A stretch of 9,201 nt of DNA from Acidocella sp. 35-58-6 (lineage in GTDB: Bacteria; Pseudomonadota; Alphaproteobacteria; Acetobacterales; Acetobacteraceae): contig NCFD01000055.1 of the NCBI GenBank assembly GCA_002281005.1, forward strand, positions 1 to 9,201, given 5' to 3'. The position numbers were made by a program, and so were the translations under genes. Below, in pieces: positions 1 to 7,271 of the stretch. Below the pieces are notes generated by a model that searched no databases, had not been told where the DNA came from, and saw only the letters and a program-made list of their open reading frames with translations. The number at the start of each line of letters is the position of its first letter. Positions within the stretch are counted from its first letter, which is position 1.

Positions 1-403
1 GATGCACCATCACCCGGGCATTCGGCAGCGCAAAACGCTTGCCCTTCTCACCCGCGCAAAGCAGCAAACTGCCCATCGAAGCGGCCTGGCCGATACACAC
101 CGTGCTCACCGGCGAGCGGATATATTGCATGGTGTCGTAAATCGCGAGGCCGGACGAGACCACGCCGCCTGGGCTATTGATATAAAACGAAATATCCTTG
201 TTCGGGTTCTCGCTCTCCAGAAACAGCAACTGGGCGCAGATCAAGGCGCTCACTTGGTCGTACACCTGCCCTGTGAGGAAAATAATCCGCTCCTTCAACA
301 GGCGCGAGTAAATGTCGTAGGAGCGCTCGCCTCGCGCCGTCTGCTCAACCACCATCGGCACGAGATTATTATTGTAAATCTCGACTGGATCCCGATCCCA
401 CAT
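1..403 (-). CDS. clpP: ATP-dependent Clp protease proteolytic subunit ClpP (3' end cut by window edge)
   Basis: This is the serine peptidase that forms the double-heptamer barrel of the ClpXP/ClpAP proteases and degrades unfolded or tagged cytoplasmic proteins. Reading the minus strand, 134 residues are visible. They include the N-terminal stretch [20 protein letters not shown], the block FYINSPGG (residues 73-80), and the catalytic serine S109 in GQAASMGS. The last full codon in the window encodes H134, spaced 25 residues from the serine as expected for the catalytic histidine, so the aspartate and the C-terminus lie outside. I place the start at the ATG at 403 ([10 protein letters not shown]) because AAGGAT at 412-417 lies 8 bases upstream. 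An in-frame ATG at 424 adds seven residues but lacks a clear ribosome binding site. The gene follows tig on the same strand after a 142-base gap, the usual tig-clpP order; clpX would be expected next. Confidence 0.96.
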   Translation of the reverse strand, partial: MWDRDPVEIYNNNLVPMVVEQTARGERSYDIYSRLLKERIIFLTGQVYDQVSALICAQLLFLESENPNKDISFYINSPGGVVSSGLAIYDTMQYIRSPVSTVCIGQAASMGSLLLCAGEKGKRFALPNARVMVH

Positions 404-411
404 ATGCTCAA

Positions 412-417
412 ATCCTT
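412..417 (-). promoter_or_regulatory. Ribosome binding site deciding the clpP start
   Basis: The minus strand reads AAGGAT here, 8 bases before the ATG at 403. It lies downstream of the alternative ATG at 424, so it supports the shorter ClpP. Confidence 0.6.
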
Positions 418-545
418 GTTTCATATAACCGGAGACCCCGCCACCGCATCGCGCCTCACAGAGGCCGCGACGCGGGCAGGACAAACCGTCATGGGAGTAA
501 GGTAATCAATCGAACGCCTAAGTCTAGGGGGCGTCCGGGCCAGCC

Positions 546-1868
546 TTAGCCTTCCGGGTCGGCGGCGAGTTCCTCAGGTGTCACCGAGACCTCTTCGAGG
601 GTCAGGCTGCCGAGCAGATAATCCACCACCTTGTCCTCGAAAATCGGACCACGGAAGCGTTCCATCTCGCGCGGGTTCTTTTTGAAGAACTCCACAACCT
701 GCATCGCCTGGTCACGATATTTCATCGCTTCGGCGAACATCGCCCGCTGTAAATCCTGGTCGGACACCGTGATATTGTTGGCGCGGCCAATTTCGGCCAC
801 CAGCAATCCCAAGCGCACCCGGCGGTCGGCAATGGCGCGGTATTCGGCCCGCAGGGTTTCATCGTCTTTCTCGGCATCCTCTGGGTCAGCGCGGCCAGCG
901 GCCTTTTCAGCCTCCACCTGACGCCAGATTTCGCTGAATTCAGCCTCAACCAAACCTTGCGGCGCATCGAAATGGGCGCGTTCCGAGAGGGCATCCAGCA
1001 GAGCGCGCTTCAACTTCAGGCGGGTCATCTGTTGATATTCCCGGTCGATCTGCTCGGTAACGGTCTTTTGCAGCGCTTCCAGCGAGTCAACGCCCAGGGT
1101 CTTGGCGAATTCGTCATCCACCACGGCAACCTTTGGCACGGCTAGGGATTTAGCGGTGATTTCAAATTGCGCGGCCTTACCGGCCAGGTCCTTGGCGCCG
1201 TAATCGGCGGGGAATTCAACGGTAATCGTGCGGGTTTCGCCCGGCGCCATGCCCTCCATCTGCTCGGAGAAACCTGGAATAAAGCCTTCGCCGGCGATAA
1301 TGATGGCCACATTCTCGGCAGAGCCGCCGGGGAACGCCACGTCATCGATCCGGCCAATAAAATCAACGGTTAGCTGCTCGCCTTTGGCTGCCGGGCGGGG
1401 GTCTTCCACCGGTTCAAACACTTTGCGGCTATCGGCAAGCTTACCCAGCGCCTCGGCCACAGCGGCTTGCGTTACTGTCGCTACCGGCTTTTGCAACACG
1501 ATATCACCGAGGCCCGGCATCGTGATATCAGGCAGAATTTCCATCTCCATGGTGAATTCCAAGTCGGAATTCTCGCCATGCTTGGTCACTTCCAGCTTCG
1601 GCTGCATCGCCGGGCGCAGGTTACGCTCCGAGATCAGTTGGTCGGACGCAGCGTTAATTGCACCCTCGGCAATTTCGGCGGCCACCGCGCTGCCATAGCG
1701 CTTACGAACCAATGACATCGGCACCTTCCCAGGGCGGAAGCCCGGCACCTGCATGGTGCGGCCCAGCTCAGCCAGGCGTTTCTCACGCTTTACCGCGAGT
1801 TCGGGTTCGGGAACCACGACCGTGAAGCCGCGCTTCAAGCCGTCGGAGAGCGTTTCGGTAACCTGCAT
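546..1868 (-). CDS. tig: Trigger factor, ribosome-associated chaperone and peptidyl-prolyl isomerase
   Basis: Trigger factor docks at the ribosomal exit tunnel and shields and folds nascent chains. Residues are counted from the upstream ATG at 1880. The ribosome-binding signature GFRPGKVP lies at about 47-54. The FKBP-type isomerase domain spans about 166-247, with DFIGRIDD, GFIPGFSEQMEGM and VEFPADYG. The rest is the helical C-terminal chaperone domain, ending in an acidic tail. I choose the ATG at 1868, giving 440 residues starting MQVTETLSDGLKRG, because this matches the usual family N-terminus. Also, AAGGAT at 1879-1884 lies 10 bases upstream of it, whereas the ATG at 1880 overlaps that ribosome binding site. 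Length and domain order are normal for the family. The gene lies 40 bases after tRNA-Leu and upstream of clpP on the same strand, so all three may share transcription. Confidence 0.97.
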   Translation of the reverse strand: MQVTETLSDGLKRGFTVVVPEPELAVKREKRLAELGRTMQVPGFRPGKVPMSLVRKRYGSAVAAEIAEGAINAASDQLISERNLRPAMQPKLEVTKHGENSDLEFTMEMEILPDITMPGLGDIVLQKPVATVTQAAVAEALGKLADSRKVFEPVEDPRPAAKGEQLTVDFIGRIDDVAFPGGSAENVAIIIAGEGFIPGFSEQMEGMAPGETRTITVEFPADYGAKDLAGKAAQFEITAKSLAVPKVAVVDDEFAKTLGVDSLEALQKTVTEQIDREYQQMTRLKLKRALLDALSERAHFDAPQGLVEAEFSEIWRQVEAEKAAGRADPEDAEKDDETLRAEYRAIADRRVRLGLLVAEIGRANNITVSDQDLQRAMFAEAMKYRDQAMQVVEFFKKNPREMERFRGPIFEDKVVDYLLGSLTLEEVSVTPEELAADPEG

Positions 1869-1908
1869 CGACAAGACCATCCTTAAACAACAATGTACCA
1901 GAACGCTT

Positions 1909-1993
<85 letters not shown>

Positions 1994-2012
1994 TGCGTTC
2001 AATAAGCCGCGC

Positions 2013-2041
2013 CGTCTAGCGCGAGTTTGGCCTCTTCACAA
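2013..2041 (-). promoter_or_regulatory. Candidate sigma-70-type promoter for tRNA-Leu/tig
   Basis: The minus strand shows TTGTGA (2036-2041) and TAGACG (2013-2018) separated by exactly 17 bases, ending 19 bases before the tRNA 5' end at 1993. The -35 box begins with the conserved TTG. The -10 box is a weak match to consensus, so this rests mainly on spacing and position. It lies in the 128-base gap between the divergent tRNA and asmA-like genes, in which I see no other clear element. Confidence 0.35.
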
Positions 2042-2121
2042 GCATCAGGTCTCGTATAAGGGGCTTGCGCCTGCTATTTCCGCCTCAATACCATCTCACG
2101 CTGACGGGGTACCACTCGCCT

Positions 2122-4551
2122 ATGACCATCAAACGCGCCCTGCTGGCACTCGTGGCCCTGGTTGTTGTGCTGCCCATTTTGTTGGCGATGGTGCTGGTGG
2201 CCCGCTTCGACCCCAACAGCTACGCCCCGGAAATTTCCGCTGCCGTGCAAAAAGCCACCGGCCGCACCCTGGTGTTCGGCGGTCCCATCACCCTGGCGCT
2301 GTCCTTCAGCCCTACTATCGAGGCGGATAACGTCACGCTGAGCAACCCCCCGGGGTTTGCGGATGCGAATTTCGTTACCCTACGCCATTTGGAAGCCAAA
2401 ATCTCGTTGCTGCCGCTTTTGTCGCACCGGATCGATATCCTCAGCCTCATTCTGGTGAATCCCGCCATCAATTTCCAAACCAACGCGGCCGGCCAAGCGA
2501 ATTGGGATTTTTCTGCCCCGTCCGCAGGCGGTGTCAGCCTGCGGCCGCGCGGCTATGAAATCGCGTTAGAATCCGTTGACGTCCAAAAAGCCCTGGTGAC
2601 GCTGAAGGATGCCAGCGGCCATCCGGTGCAAACACTGGCCTTGCAGGACGTGCGAGGCACCGCGACCTCCGTTGCCGCCCCGCTCAATCTCACCGCAACG
2701 GCGGCCATCAACAACACACCCATCGCCCTGAGTGGCATGGTCGGGCCGGTGGAGCGGCTCTCCGGTATCGGCAGCGGGCCCTGGCCGGTGAATTTAACCC
2801 TCACCAGTAACGGTGCCAGCGCCACTCTTACCGGTAATGTGGCTGACCCACGCACCGCCACCGGCTACGCCCTGACACTCAAGGCCAGCATCCCGGCCCT
2901 CGAAGCCTTCGCGCCGATGCTGCCCGCCGGATTGCCAAACAGCCTGCTGCCGCCGATCCACGGCCTCACCGTCACTGCGGCAATTTCCGACCAAGGCGCC
3001 ACCATGCCGGCCGTTCGAGACCTCTCGATCAAAGCCACGGGCTCTGATTTATCTAGCCTGCGGCCCGGGCTGGCGTTGGACAGCCTTGATATCGAAATGC
3101 CGTCTCTGAACGCTGCAATAACAATTAATGCTACCGCGACGGATGGCCCGATGCCGCTCAGCCTGTCGGGCAGGCTCGGCGCGGTCGCGCGGTTGATAAA
3201 CCCGGCTTGGCTCCCTGCCACCGCCCAACCGGGCAGCGGCAATTTTCCGGTCACGCTGCAGGCTCAGGCTGGTCAGGCCACCTTCAATGTGACGGGCGGC
3301 ATCGCCACCCCTATGAATGCGGCTGGCGTGGCGCTGGCAGTCAACCTGACCGTCCCGGACCTCTCCACGCTCAGCCCGCTAGCTGGGTTTTATTTGCCCG
3401 CCTGGAAAAACATCACCCTGCAAACCACCATCATCGACCCCGGCGGGTTAGGCCTCAGTCAGGCCGTGGGGCTAGACGGGCTAACCTTGACCATGGACAA
3501 CGCGGCTGTGGGCGGTGATGCGAGCCTGTATGCTGGTAAAGTTCCCCGCTTGCAGATGGCACTGAAAGGCCAGCAGATCGACCTTGATGCGTTGCTCGCC
3601 GCCTGGCCCGCCCCCTCAACCGCAGCAGTGCCGGCCACGCCGGTCATCCCGACTGCCAAACTGCCGCTTGATGCGATGAAGCGTTTCAATGCCGACATCC
3701 AGCTTGCGGCAGACTCCGTGGTGTTCAACAAAGCCACCTACACCGCGTTTCAGAGCCATGCGGTGTTGCAGGACGGGGTTTTGACGCTCAACCCGCTCAC
3801 CGGTATTCTGCCCAGTGGCAACATCACAGCCTCCGCCAGCCTCGACACCACCAAGGAACCCGCTGCCGCCGCCTGGAGTTTAAGCGCCCCGGCGCTGGCA
3901 CTGGGCCCCGTTTTGAAAAGCTTTGGTCAGCCCAATAACGCGCAAGGCACCATGCAGGTGACACTCAATGCTACCGGCGTCGGCGACAGCCTGCATGATA
4001 TTCTATCCTCGGCCAGCGGCCAGTTAGGGCTGGCTTCGGTAAATGATGTGGTCGATGGCTCAGTGCTGGGCAGCCTGTTTGGGCCGGTGCTGCGCGCCGA
4101 TGCGCTGCCGGACACAGTTCTCAGCGCTCCTGGCCCGGTGCCAGTGCGTTGTTTTGCGCTCCGGATGGACGCCACCAACGGAACCGGCACCATCAGCACG
4201 ATCAGCCTGGATTCCGGCCGTTTGCAGCTCCAGGGCAATGGACATCTCAACTTCGGCGATGAAACCTTAGCAATTACCTTGATGCCCACCATTCCCGGAA
4301 CCCCACCAAATGCCGGCACACCCGAGGCACTGGGCGGCACCTTCACCACCCCAAAATTGACCCTGAACCCAAGCGCCACCGCCACGGCGAACACCGGCGA
4401 CATGTGCCCTGCGGCCCTCACGCTTGGCCGGCTCGGCAAGCCGGGCCCCGCTGCTCCTGCGCCGGTAAACGCAGCCCCCGCTACCAATGGCACAACGCCG
4501 GCCGCGCCATCAGGGCCTAAAAATTTGCTGAACCTGCTGAATGGCCAGTAA
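2122..4551 (+). CDS. AsmA family protein (inner-membrane-anchored, periplasmic)
   Basis: AsmA-like proteins are anchored in the inner membrane and reach into the periplasm. Members are linked to outer-membrane biogenesis and, for larger relatives, to lipid transport between membranes. From the ATG at 2122 the product is 809 residues. A single membrane anchor lies at about 6-27, followed by the AsmA-typical RFDPNSYAPEI and TGRTLVFGGPI. A long beta-rich middle part contains an internal repeat (separate entry). The C-terminal AsmA domain, about 600-770, includes HDILSSASGQ, the cysteine C677 in VRCFALRMDA, and GHLNFGDETLAITLMP. The last 35 or so residues are a low-complexity Ala/Pro/Thr tail, then KNLLNLLNGQ. 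An in-frame TTG at 2065 would add 19 residues but delays the membrane anchor, so I prefer 2122, although its ribosome binding site is weak. The ATP12-like gene follows after 9 bases, suggesting one transcript. The exact cargo or partner is unknown. Confidence 0.9.
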   Translation: MTIKRALLALVALVVVLPILLAMVLVARFDPNSYAPEISAAVQKATGRTLVFGGPITLALSFSPTIEADNVTLSNPPGFADANFVTLRHLEAKISLLPLLSHRIDILSLILVNPAINFQTNAAGQANWDFSAPSAGGVSLRPRGYEIALESVDVQKALVTLKDASGHPVQTLALQDVRGTATSVAAPLNLTATAAINNTPIALSGMVGPVERLSGIGSGPWPVNLTLTSNGASATLTGNVADPRTATGYALTLKASIPALEAFAPMLPAGLPNSLLPPIHGLTVTAAISDQGATMPAVRDLSIKATGSDLSSLRPGLALDSLDIEMPSLNAAITINATATDGPMPLSLSGRLGAVARLINPAWLPATAQPGSGNFPVTLQAQAGQATFNVTGGIATPMNAAGVALAVNLTVPDLSTLSPLAGFYLPAWKNITLQTTIIDPGGLGLSQAVGLDGLTLTMDNAAVGGDASLYAGKVPRLQMALKGQQIDLDALLAAWPAPSTAAVPATPVIPTAKLPLDAMKRFNADIQLAADSVVFNKATYTAFQSHAVLQDGVLTLNPLTGILPSGNITASASLDTTKEPAAAAWSLSAPALALGPVLKSFGQPNNAQGTMQVTLNATGVGDSLHDILSSASGQLGLASVNDVVDGSVLGSLFGPVLRADALPDTVLSAPGPVPVRCFALRMDATNGTGTISTISLDSGRLQLQGNGHLNFGDETLAITLMPTIPGTPPNAGTPEALGGTFTTPKLTLNPSATATANTGDMCPAALTLGRLGKPGPAAPAPVNAAPATNGTTPAAPSGPKNLLNLLNGQ
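2719..3438 (+). repeat. Internal tandem repeat in the AsmA-like protein (two divergent units)
   Basis: By eye, residues about 200-290 (nt 2719-2991) align with about 345-439 (nt 3154-3438), a pitch of roughly 145 residues. Shared order: P-x-(A/S)-LSG near the start, a G-x-x-P(W/F)PV strand-like step, A-T-x-(L/V)TG followed by an AT-x-x-(G/A)YAL or AGVAL step, a (I/V)P-x-L segment, a PAGLP or PAW hinge, and TAAISD or TTIID at the end. Similarity is at protein level only; the DNA copies have diverged. This pattern fits the repeating beta-sheet groove modules described for AsmA-like lipid transfer proteins. Confidence 0.45.
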
Positions 4552-4560
4552 GCCCGCGCC

Positions 4561-5289
4561 ATGAAACGCATCTGGACATCCGTTGAGACCATTGAGACCA
4601 CCGGCGGCTTTACCGTTCTGCTGGATCGCAAGCCGATCAAAAAACCCAGCGGCACGCCGCTCACCATGCCCTTCGCCGCGCTCGCTGAGGCAGTGGCCGC
4701 AGAGTGGCGAAGCGCCGGGCTGGATGGTAGCGAGATCAAACCCGATGACCTGCCGCTCACCCGCATGACCACCACCGCCATCGACCGCGTGGCGAAATCC
4801 TATGATGACATTATCAATCAACTGGTCGGCTATGGCCTCAACGACGCCCTTTGCTACCGGGCAGAAACCCCGGCATCGCTGGCGGCACTTGAACAAGCGC
4901 AATGGCAGCCCTGGTTAAATTGGGCGACGGATACTTACGGCGTTAAACTCAACACCGGTTTTGGCATCACACCCATCATCCAACCGCCTGGCACTGCCGA
5001 TGTATTTCATGAGGCCATGCGAGCCTTCGATATCTACCAGCTCACCGCCCTTGGCGTGGCGGTGCCTGCCTTGGGCAGCTTGGTGCTGGGCCTGGCGCTG
5101 AGCCAGCACAAGCTGGATGCGCACACAGCTTTCGACATCGCCCACATCGAGGAAAAATTTCAGGTTGAGCGCTGGGGCACCGATGACCTGGCCGAGGAAC
5201 GCCGGCTAGCCATTTTAACTGACCTGCAATTATGCGTGCGTTTCATGGCGTTGTGTGATCAAAAAAATAACCACGACATCAAAATATAA
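4561..5289 (+). CDS. ATP12 family F1-ATPase assembly chaperone
   Basis: ATP12 proteins bind the alpha subunit of F1-ATPase and help assemble the catalytic hexamer; the family occurs in mitochondria and alphaproteobacteria. The 242-residue product shows the family layout. An N-terminal part contains GGFTVLLDRKPIKKPSGTPL (residues about 15-34), AEAVAAEW and LPLTRM. The helical C-terminal part contains the conserved GSLVLGLALSQHKLDAHTAF and HIEEKFQVERWGTDD blocks. Length is within the normal family range; the last residues (DQKNNHDIKI) look like a short poorly conserved tail. It starts 9 bases after the AsmA-like stop, with no clear ribosome binding site of its own, so translational coupling is likely. 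Its last 31 bases overlap the end of the convergent antiporter gene. No F1 subunit genes are in view. Confidence 0.93.
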   Translation: MKRIWTSVETIETTGGFTVLLDRKPIKKPSGTPLTMPFAALAEAVAAEWRSAGLDGSEIKPDDLPLTRMTTTAIDRVAKSYDDIINQLVGYGLNDALCYRAETPASLAALEQAQWQPWLNWATDTYGVKLNTGFGITPIIQPPGTADVFHEAMRAFDIYQLTALGVAVPALGSLVLGLALSQHKLDAHTAFDIAHIEEKFQVERWGTDDLAEERRLAILTDLQLCVRFMALCDQKNNHDIKI

Positions 5290-6515
5290 ATCGGTGTCAG
5301 TCCTAATATCATTACCCCGGCATAGGCAAAAAACCCCGGCATTTTAACTGCCCGCCGGGCTGCAATTTCCCGGATCATCAAATTCGGCGCATTGCCCAAA
5401 TAGGTAACGGGCCCAAAAAATACTGAGCCCGCCGCGAGCGCGGTCAGCAAGTGCGATGGCGCCGTGGCAAGCTGTGCGGCGTTACCACCGGCAGCTTGGA
5501 AAAATATCAAATAGGTTGGCGCGGCATCAAGCACCGCCGAGGCAACTCCGCTCGCCCAAAACCATAGCAACGGATGATTCACATCCAAATTCGCTTGTTG
5601 CAGCAACGAGAAAACCGGACCGATGGTGGCAAATATTGCGAAAAACAAAATCCCAATCTCGCGCATCGCCGTCCAGGCGAAGCGGTTGTAAGCGCGGATC
5701 GACTTCGGTGTAAAAATTTCCGAAATGGCAATGCATCCCAAAGCCAGGATCGTCACCACCAGGTGTTCAACCGGCATCTTCGCCGAAAGTAAATTTACTG
5801 TCCCCGGATGCCATACACCTTCCAGCGGAATGGCGATCATCAACACCAGCAGCAGGATAATATTTAAACCGCCGCGCACGCGCAGCTTTTGCAATGGCGG
5901 TTTCGCCTCGCGCCGAGCCAGATACACATCAAAGCCAAAACAGAAGCCCAGCACCGGCACCGCCATTACCAGCAGCGGCGCCCACAGATACGTCAGCGGC
6001 CAGAAAAACGGCACGCCGCGCAGAAACCCAACCAGCAACGGCGGGTCTCCCAGCGGCGAGAGCGCTCCTCCGGCATTGCCCACCAGAATGATAAACGCCA
6101 GCACCAGATGCCGTTTTTCAAAACGGTGCGCATTGGCTGCGAGCAATGGGTGGATCAGCAGCAAAGCCGCGCCGATCGTTCCCATCACCGCCGCCAGAAC
6201 CGTGCCGATGACAAGCAGACATAAATTTCCAACTGGCCGCCCCCACGGGCCCCCGGTGATGAGAATCCCGCCGCCCAGCGCGTATAAAGCCAACAGAAGC
6301 ACCATGAATGGCATAAATTCGGCGATACTCACCTGCCATACCGCCGCCACAGCCTCCACAGGCCCACCATGCAGTGCGCTCAGGATCAACCCGAGCCCGA
6401 CCCAGACGACCGATAATGCGGCCATGCGCCGATGCCAAAAACGTGGCGCAACCCCGGGTAAAACTGCAAAACTTATCAACACCGCGGCAAACGGCAGCGC
6501 CAGCACAAAATTCAT
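5259..6515 (-). CDS. Putative sodium:proton antiporter / CitMHS-type ion transporter
   Basis: This 418-residue polytopic membrane protein has about ten or more hydrophobic segments spread along its length and few soluble stretches. It fits the ion-transporter superfamily, in the branch often annotated as sodium:proton antiporter or putative citrate transporter. Diagnostic-looking motifs are the glycine-rich loop VGNAGGALSPLGDPPLLVGF (about residues 148-167), followed by LRGVPFFWPLTYLWAPLL, and the late loop FFGPVTYLGNAPNLMIREIA, where GNAPN resembles the ion-binding second half of the inverted repeat. The substrate cannot be read from sequence; Na+/H+ exchange and organic acid transport are both possible. 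The start is the ATG at 6515, with only a weak GGGA or GGGG upstream. It is divergent from the CoxG-like gene across an 84-base gap and convergent with the ATP12-like gene, so it is probably transcribed alone. Confidence 0.85.
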   Translation of the reverse strand: MNFVLALPFAAVLISFAVLPGVAPRFWHRRMAALSVVWVGLGLILSALHGGPVEAVAAVWQVSIAEFMPFMVLLLALYALGGGILITGGPWGRPVGNLCLLVIGTVLAAVMGTIGAALLLIHPLLAANAHRFEKRHLVLAFIILVGNAGGALSPLGDPPLLVGFLRGVPFFWPLTYLWAPLLVMAVPVLGFCFGFDVYLARREAKPPLQKLRVRGGLNIILLLVLMIAIPLEGVWHPGTVNLLSAKMPVEHLVVTILALGCIAISEIFTPKSIRAYNRFAWTAMREIGILFFAIFATIGPVFSLLQQANLDVNHPLLWFWASGVASAVLDAAPTYLIFFQAAGGNAAQLATAPSHLLTALAAGSVFFGPVTYLGNAPNLMIREIAARRAVKMPGFFAYAGVMILGLTPIYILMSWLFF

Positions 6516-6541
6516 TGTCCCAGCGCCCCGGCACCGCGATG

Positions 6542-6570
6542 TTGCTCCCGCCGGTCAACACCGATAGGTT
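6542..6570 (+). promoter_or_regulatory. Candidate promoter for the coxG-like operon
   Basis: TTGCTC (6542-6547) and TAGGTT (6565-6570) are separated by 17 bases. A start site near 6577 would leave a leader of about 23 bases holding the ribosome binding site. Each box matches consensus at only about three positions, so this is tentative. For the divergent antiporter, a TTGACC on the minus strand (6553-6558) has no matching -10 box at normal spacing. Confidence 0.3.
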
Positions 6571-6583
6571 GCGCCCAGCATTT

Positions 6584-6589
6584 GAGGAG
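6584..6589 (+). promoter_or_regulatory. Ribosome binding site deciding the coxG-like start
   Basis: GAGGAG lies 10 bases before the ATG at 6600 and 16 before the next ATG at 6606, so it supports 6600. A TTG at 6582 lies upstream of this site and is unlikely to be the start. Confidence 0.7.
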
Positions 6590-6599
6590 ACCCGTTTGC

Positions 6600-7202
6600 A
6601 TGGATATGTCCGGAGAAAGACTAATCGCCGCCCCGCGCGACAAAGTTTGGGACGCACTGAATAACCCGGCGATTCTGAAGGACTGCATCCCAGGCTGCGA
6701 AAGCCTGGAAAAGCTCTCCGACACGCAGATGAAGGCTACCGCTGCCGTCAAACTTGGCCCCATCGCTGCACGCTTCACCGGCAATGTTCTACTCTCCGAT
6801 CTTGATCCACCAAACGGTTACACGATTTCAGGTGAGGGCCAAGGCGGCGTTGCGGGGTTTGCCAAGGGGGGGGCCACCGTCAAACTTACTGATGAGGATG
6901 GCGGCACAAGGCTATCATATGTGGTAAACGCCCAGATTGGGGGCAAAATGGCCCAGCTTGGTGCCCGTTTGATCGACTCCACCGCCAAACAAATGGCCGA
7001 AGCCTTTTTCACGAAATTTTCCGCAATTCTAGCACCGGAGCCCGTCATGGCCGAAACTGCCGAGTCCCCGTATCATAAACTTGCCGAAGACCATGACCAT
7101 GACCCCAGCAACCCGCATTATTTTGGGCTTCCGCTGGGCGTGATCATTGCCGCAATCATTGCCACCATTGCAGTTGGGCTGACCGTCTTTAAATATCTCT
7201 GA
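6600..7202 (+). CDS. CoxG-like SRPBCC family protein with C-terminal membrane anchor
   Basis: CoxG proteins are small SRPBCC-fold proteins. In aerobic CO-oxidising bacteria, CoxG is implicated in anchoring CO dehydrogenase to the membrane and linking it to the quinone pool. The 200-residue product begins MDMSGERLIAAPRDKVWDAL, typical for the family, followed by CIPGCESLEKL (about 26-36), the GFAKGGATVKL segment (about 86-96) and LGARLIDSTAKQMAEAFFTK. After a His/Asp-rich linker (DHDHDPSNPH), a hydrophobic anchor of about 22 residues (GVIIAAIIATIAVGLTVF) closes the protein, as in membrane-attached CoxG proteins. The stop codon overlaps an ATG (TGATG at 7200-7204) that looks like the natural start of the next gene. 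An eight-G run sits inside the reading frame at 6866-6873. The substrate enzyme is not in the window. Confidence 0.88.
   Translation: MDMSGERLIAAPRDKVWDALNNPAILKDCIPGCESLEKLSDTQMKATAAVKLGPIAARFTGNVLLSDLDPPNGYTISGEGQGGVAGFAKGGATVKLTDEDGGTRLSYVVNAQIGGKMAQLGARLIDSTAKQMAEAFFTKFSAILAPEPVMAETAESPYHKLAEDHDHDPSNPHYFGLPLGVIIAAIIATIAVGLTVFKYL
6866..6873 (+). repeat. Homopolymer tract of eight G inside the coxG-like gene
   Basis: The run spans the codons AAG GGG GGG G.. of the conserved FAKGGA motif. With eight Gs the frame is intact and the expected protein is read through. Gain or loss of one G would truncate the product before its membrane anchor. Confidence 0.95.
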
Positions 7203-7271
7203 TGACCCCCTTCCAACGTTACTGATACCGCCGCCCTCCTGAGCGCTCAGGGCTATGTCGCCGACCGCGCC
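7202..7271 (+). other. Probable true 5' end of the MoxR-like gene, out of frame by one base
   Basis: The ATG at 7202 overlaps the coxG-like stop but reads only seven codons (MTPFQRY) before TGA at 7223-7225. The ATPase frame is open from 7206 and encodes NVTDTAALLSAQGYVADRAL directly upstream of the downstream start codons. The AQGYVADRALA part resembles the N-terminus of related MoxR ATPases. Removing one C from the CCCCC run at 7206-7210 joins the two as MTPSNVTDTAALLSAQGY. Either the sequence has an indel error, or the gene carries a mutation, or the ribosome slips forward at CCC-T. Confidence 0.6.

Noticed and set aside
2..505. Open frame of 167 codons on the plus strand at the left edge
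   Set aside because: It is the antisense shadow of clpP, whose minus-strand translation carries clear family motifs and the catalytic serine and histidine.
513..535. Possible terminator hairpin after tig
   Set aside because: The minus transcript can form a six-pair stem (GACGCC with GGCGUU, one G-U pair) with an 11-base loop, but no U-tract follows and clpP lies downstream in the same direction. At most it is an attenuating or processing hairpin.
2055..2060. TATAAG as a -10 box for the AsmA-like gene on the plus strand
   Set aside because: The nearest -35-like sequences (TTGGCC at 2027-2032, TTCACA at 2035-2040) give spacers of 22 and 14 bases, both outside the usual range.
2065..2121. Upstream TTG start for the AsmA-like protein
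   Set aside because: The added 19 residues are not hydrophobic or family-like and displace the N-terminal membrane anchor; the ATG at 2122 gives the normal anchor position.
3927..4781. Open frame of 284 codons on the minus strand
   Set aside because: It is antisense to the end of the AsmA-like gene and the start of the ATP12-like gene; both plus-strand products are recognisable and this one is not.
5316..5342. Direct repeat of CCCCGGCAT at the end of the antiporter gene
   Set aside because: Two short copies within coding sequence, with no dyad or T-tract arrangement to suggest a terminator or attachment site; likely chance.
5725..6567. Open frame of 280 codons on the plus strand
   Set aside because: It lies wholly antisense to the antiporter gene. 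Its translation is rich in Arg, Pro, Ser and Thr with no domain-like pattern, typical of a GC-rich shadow frame.
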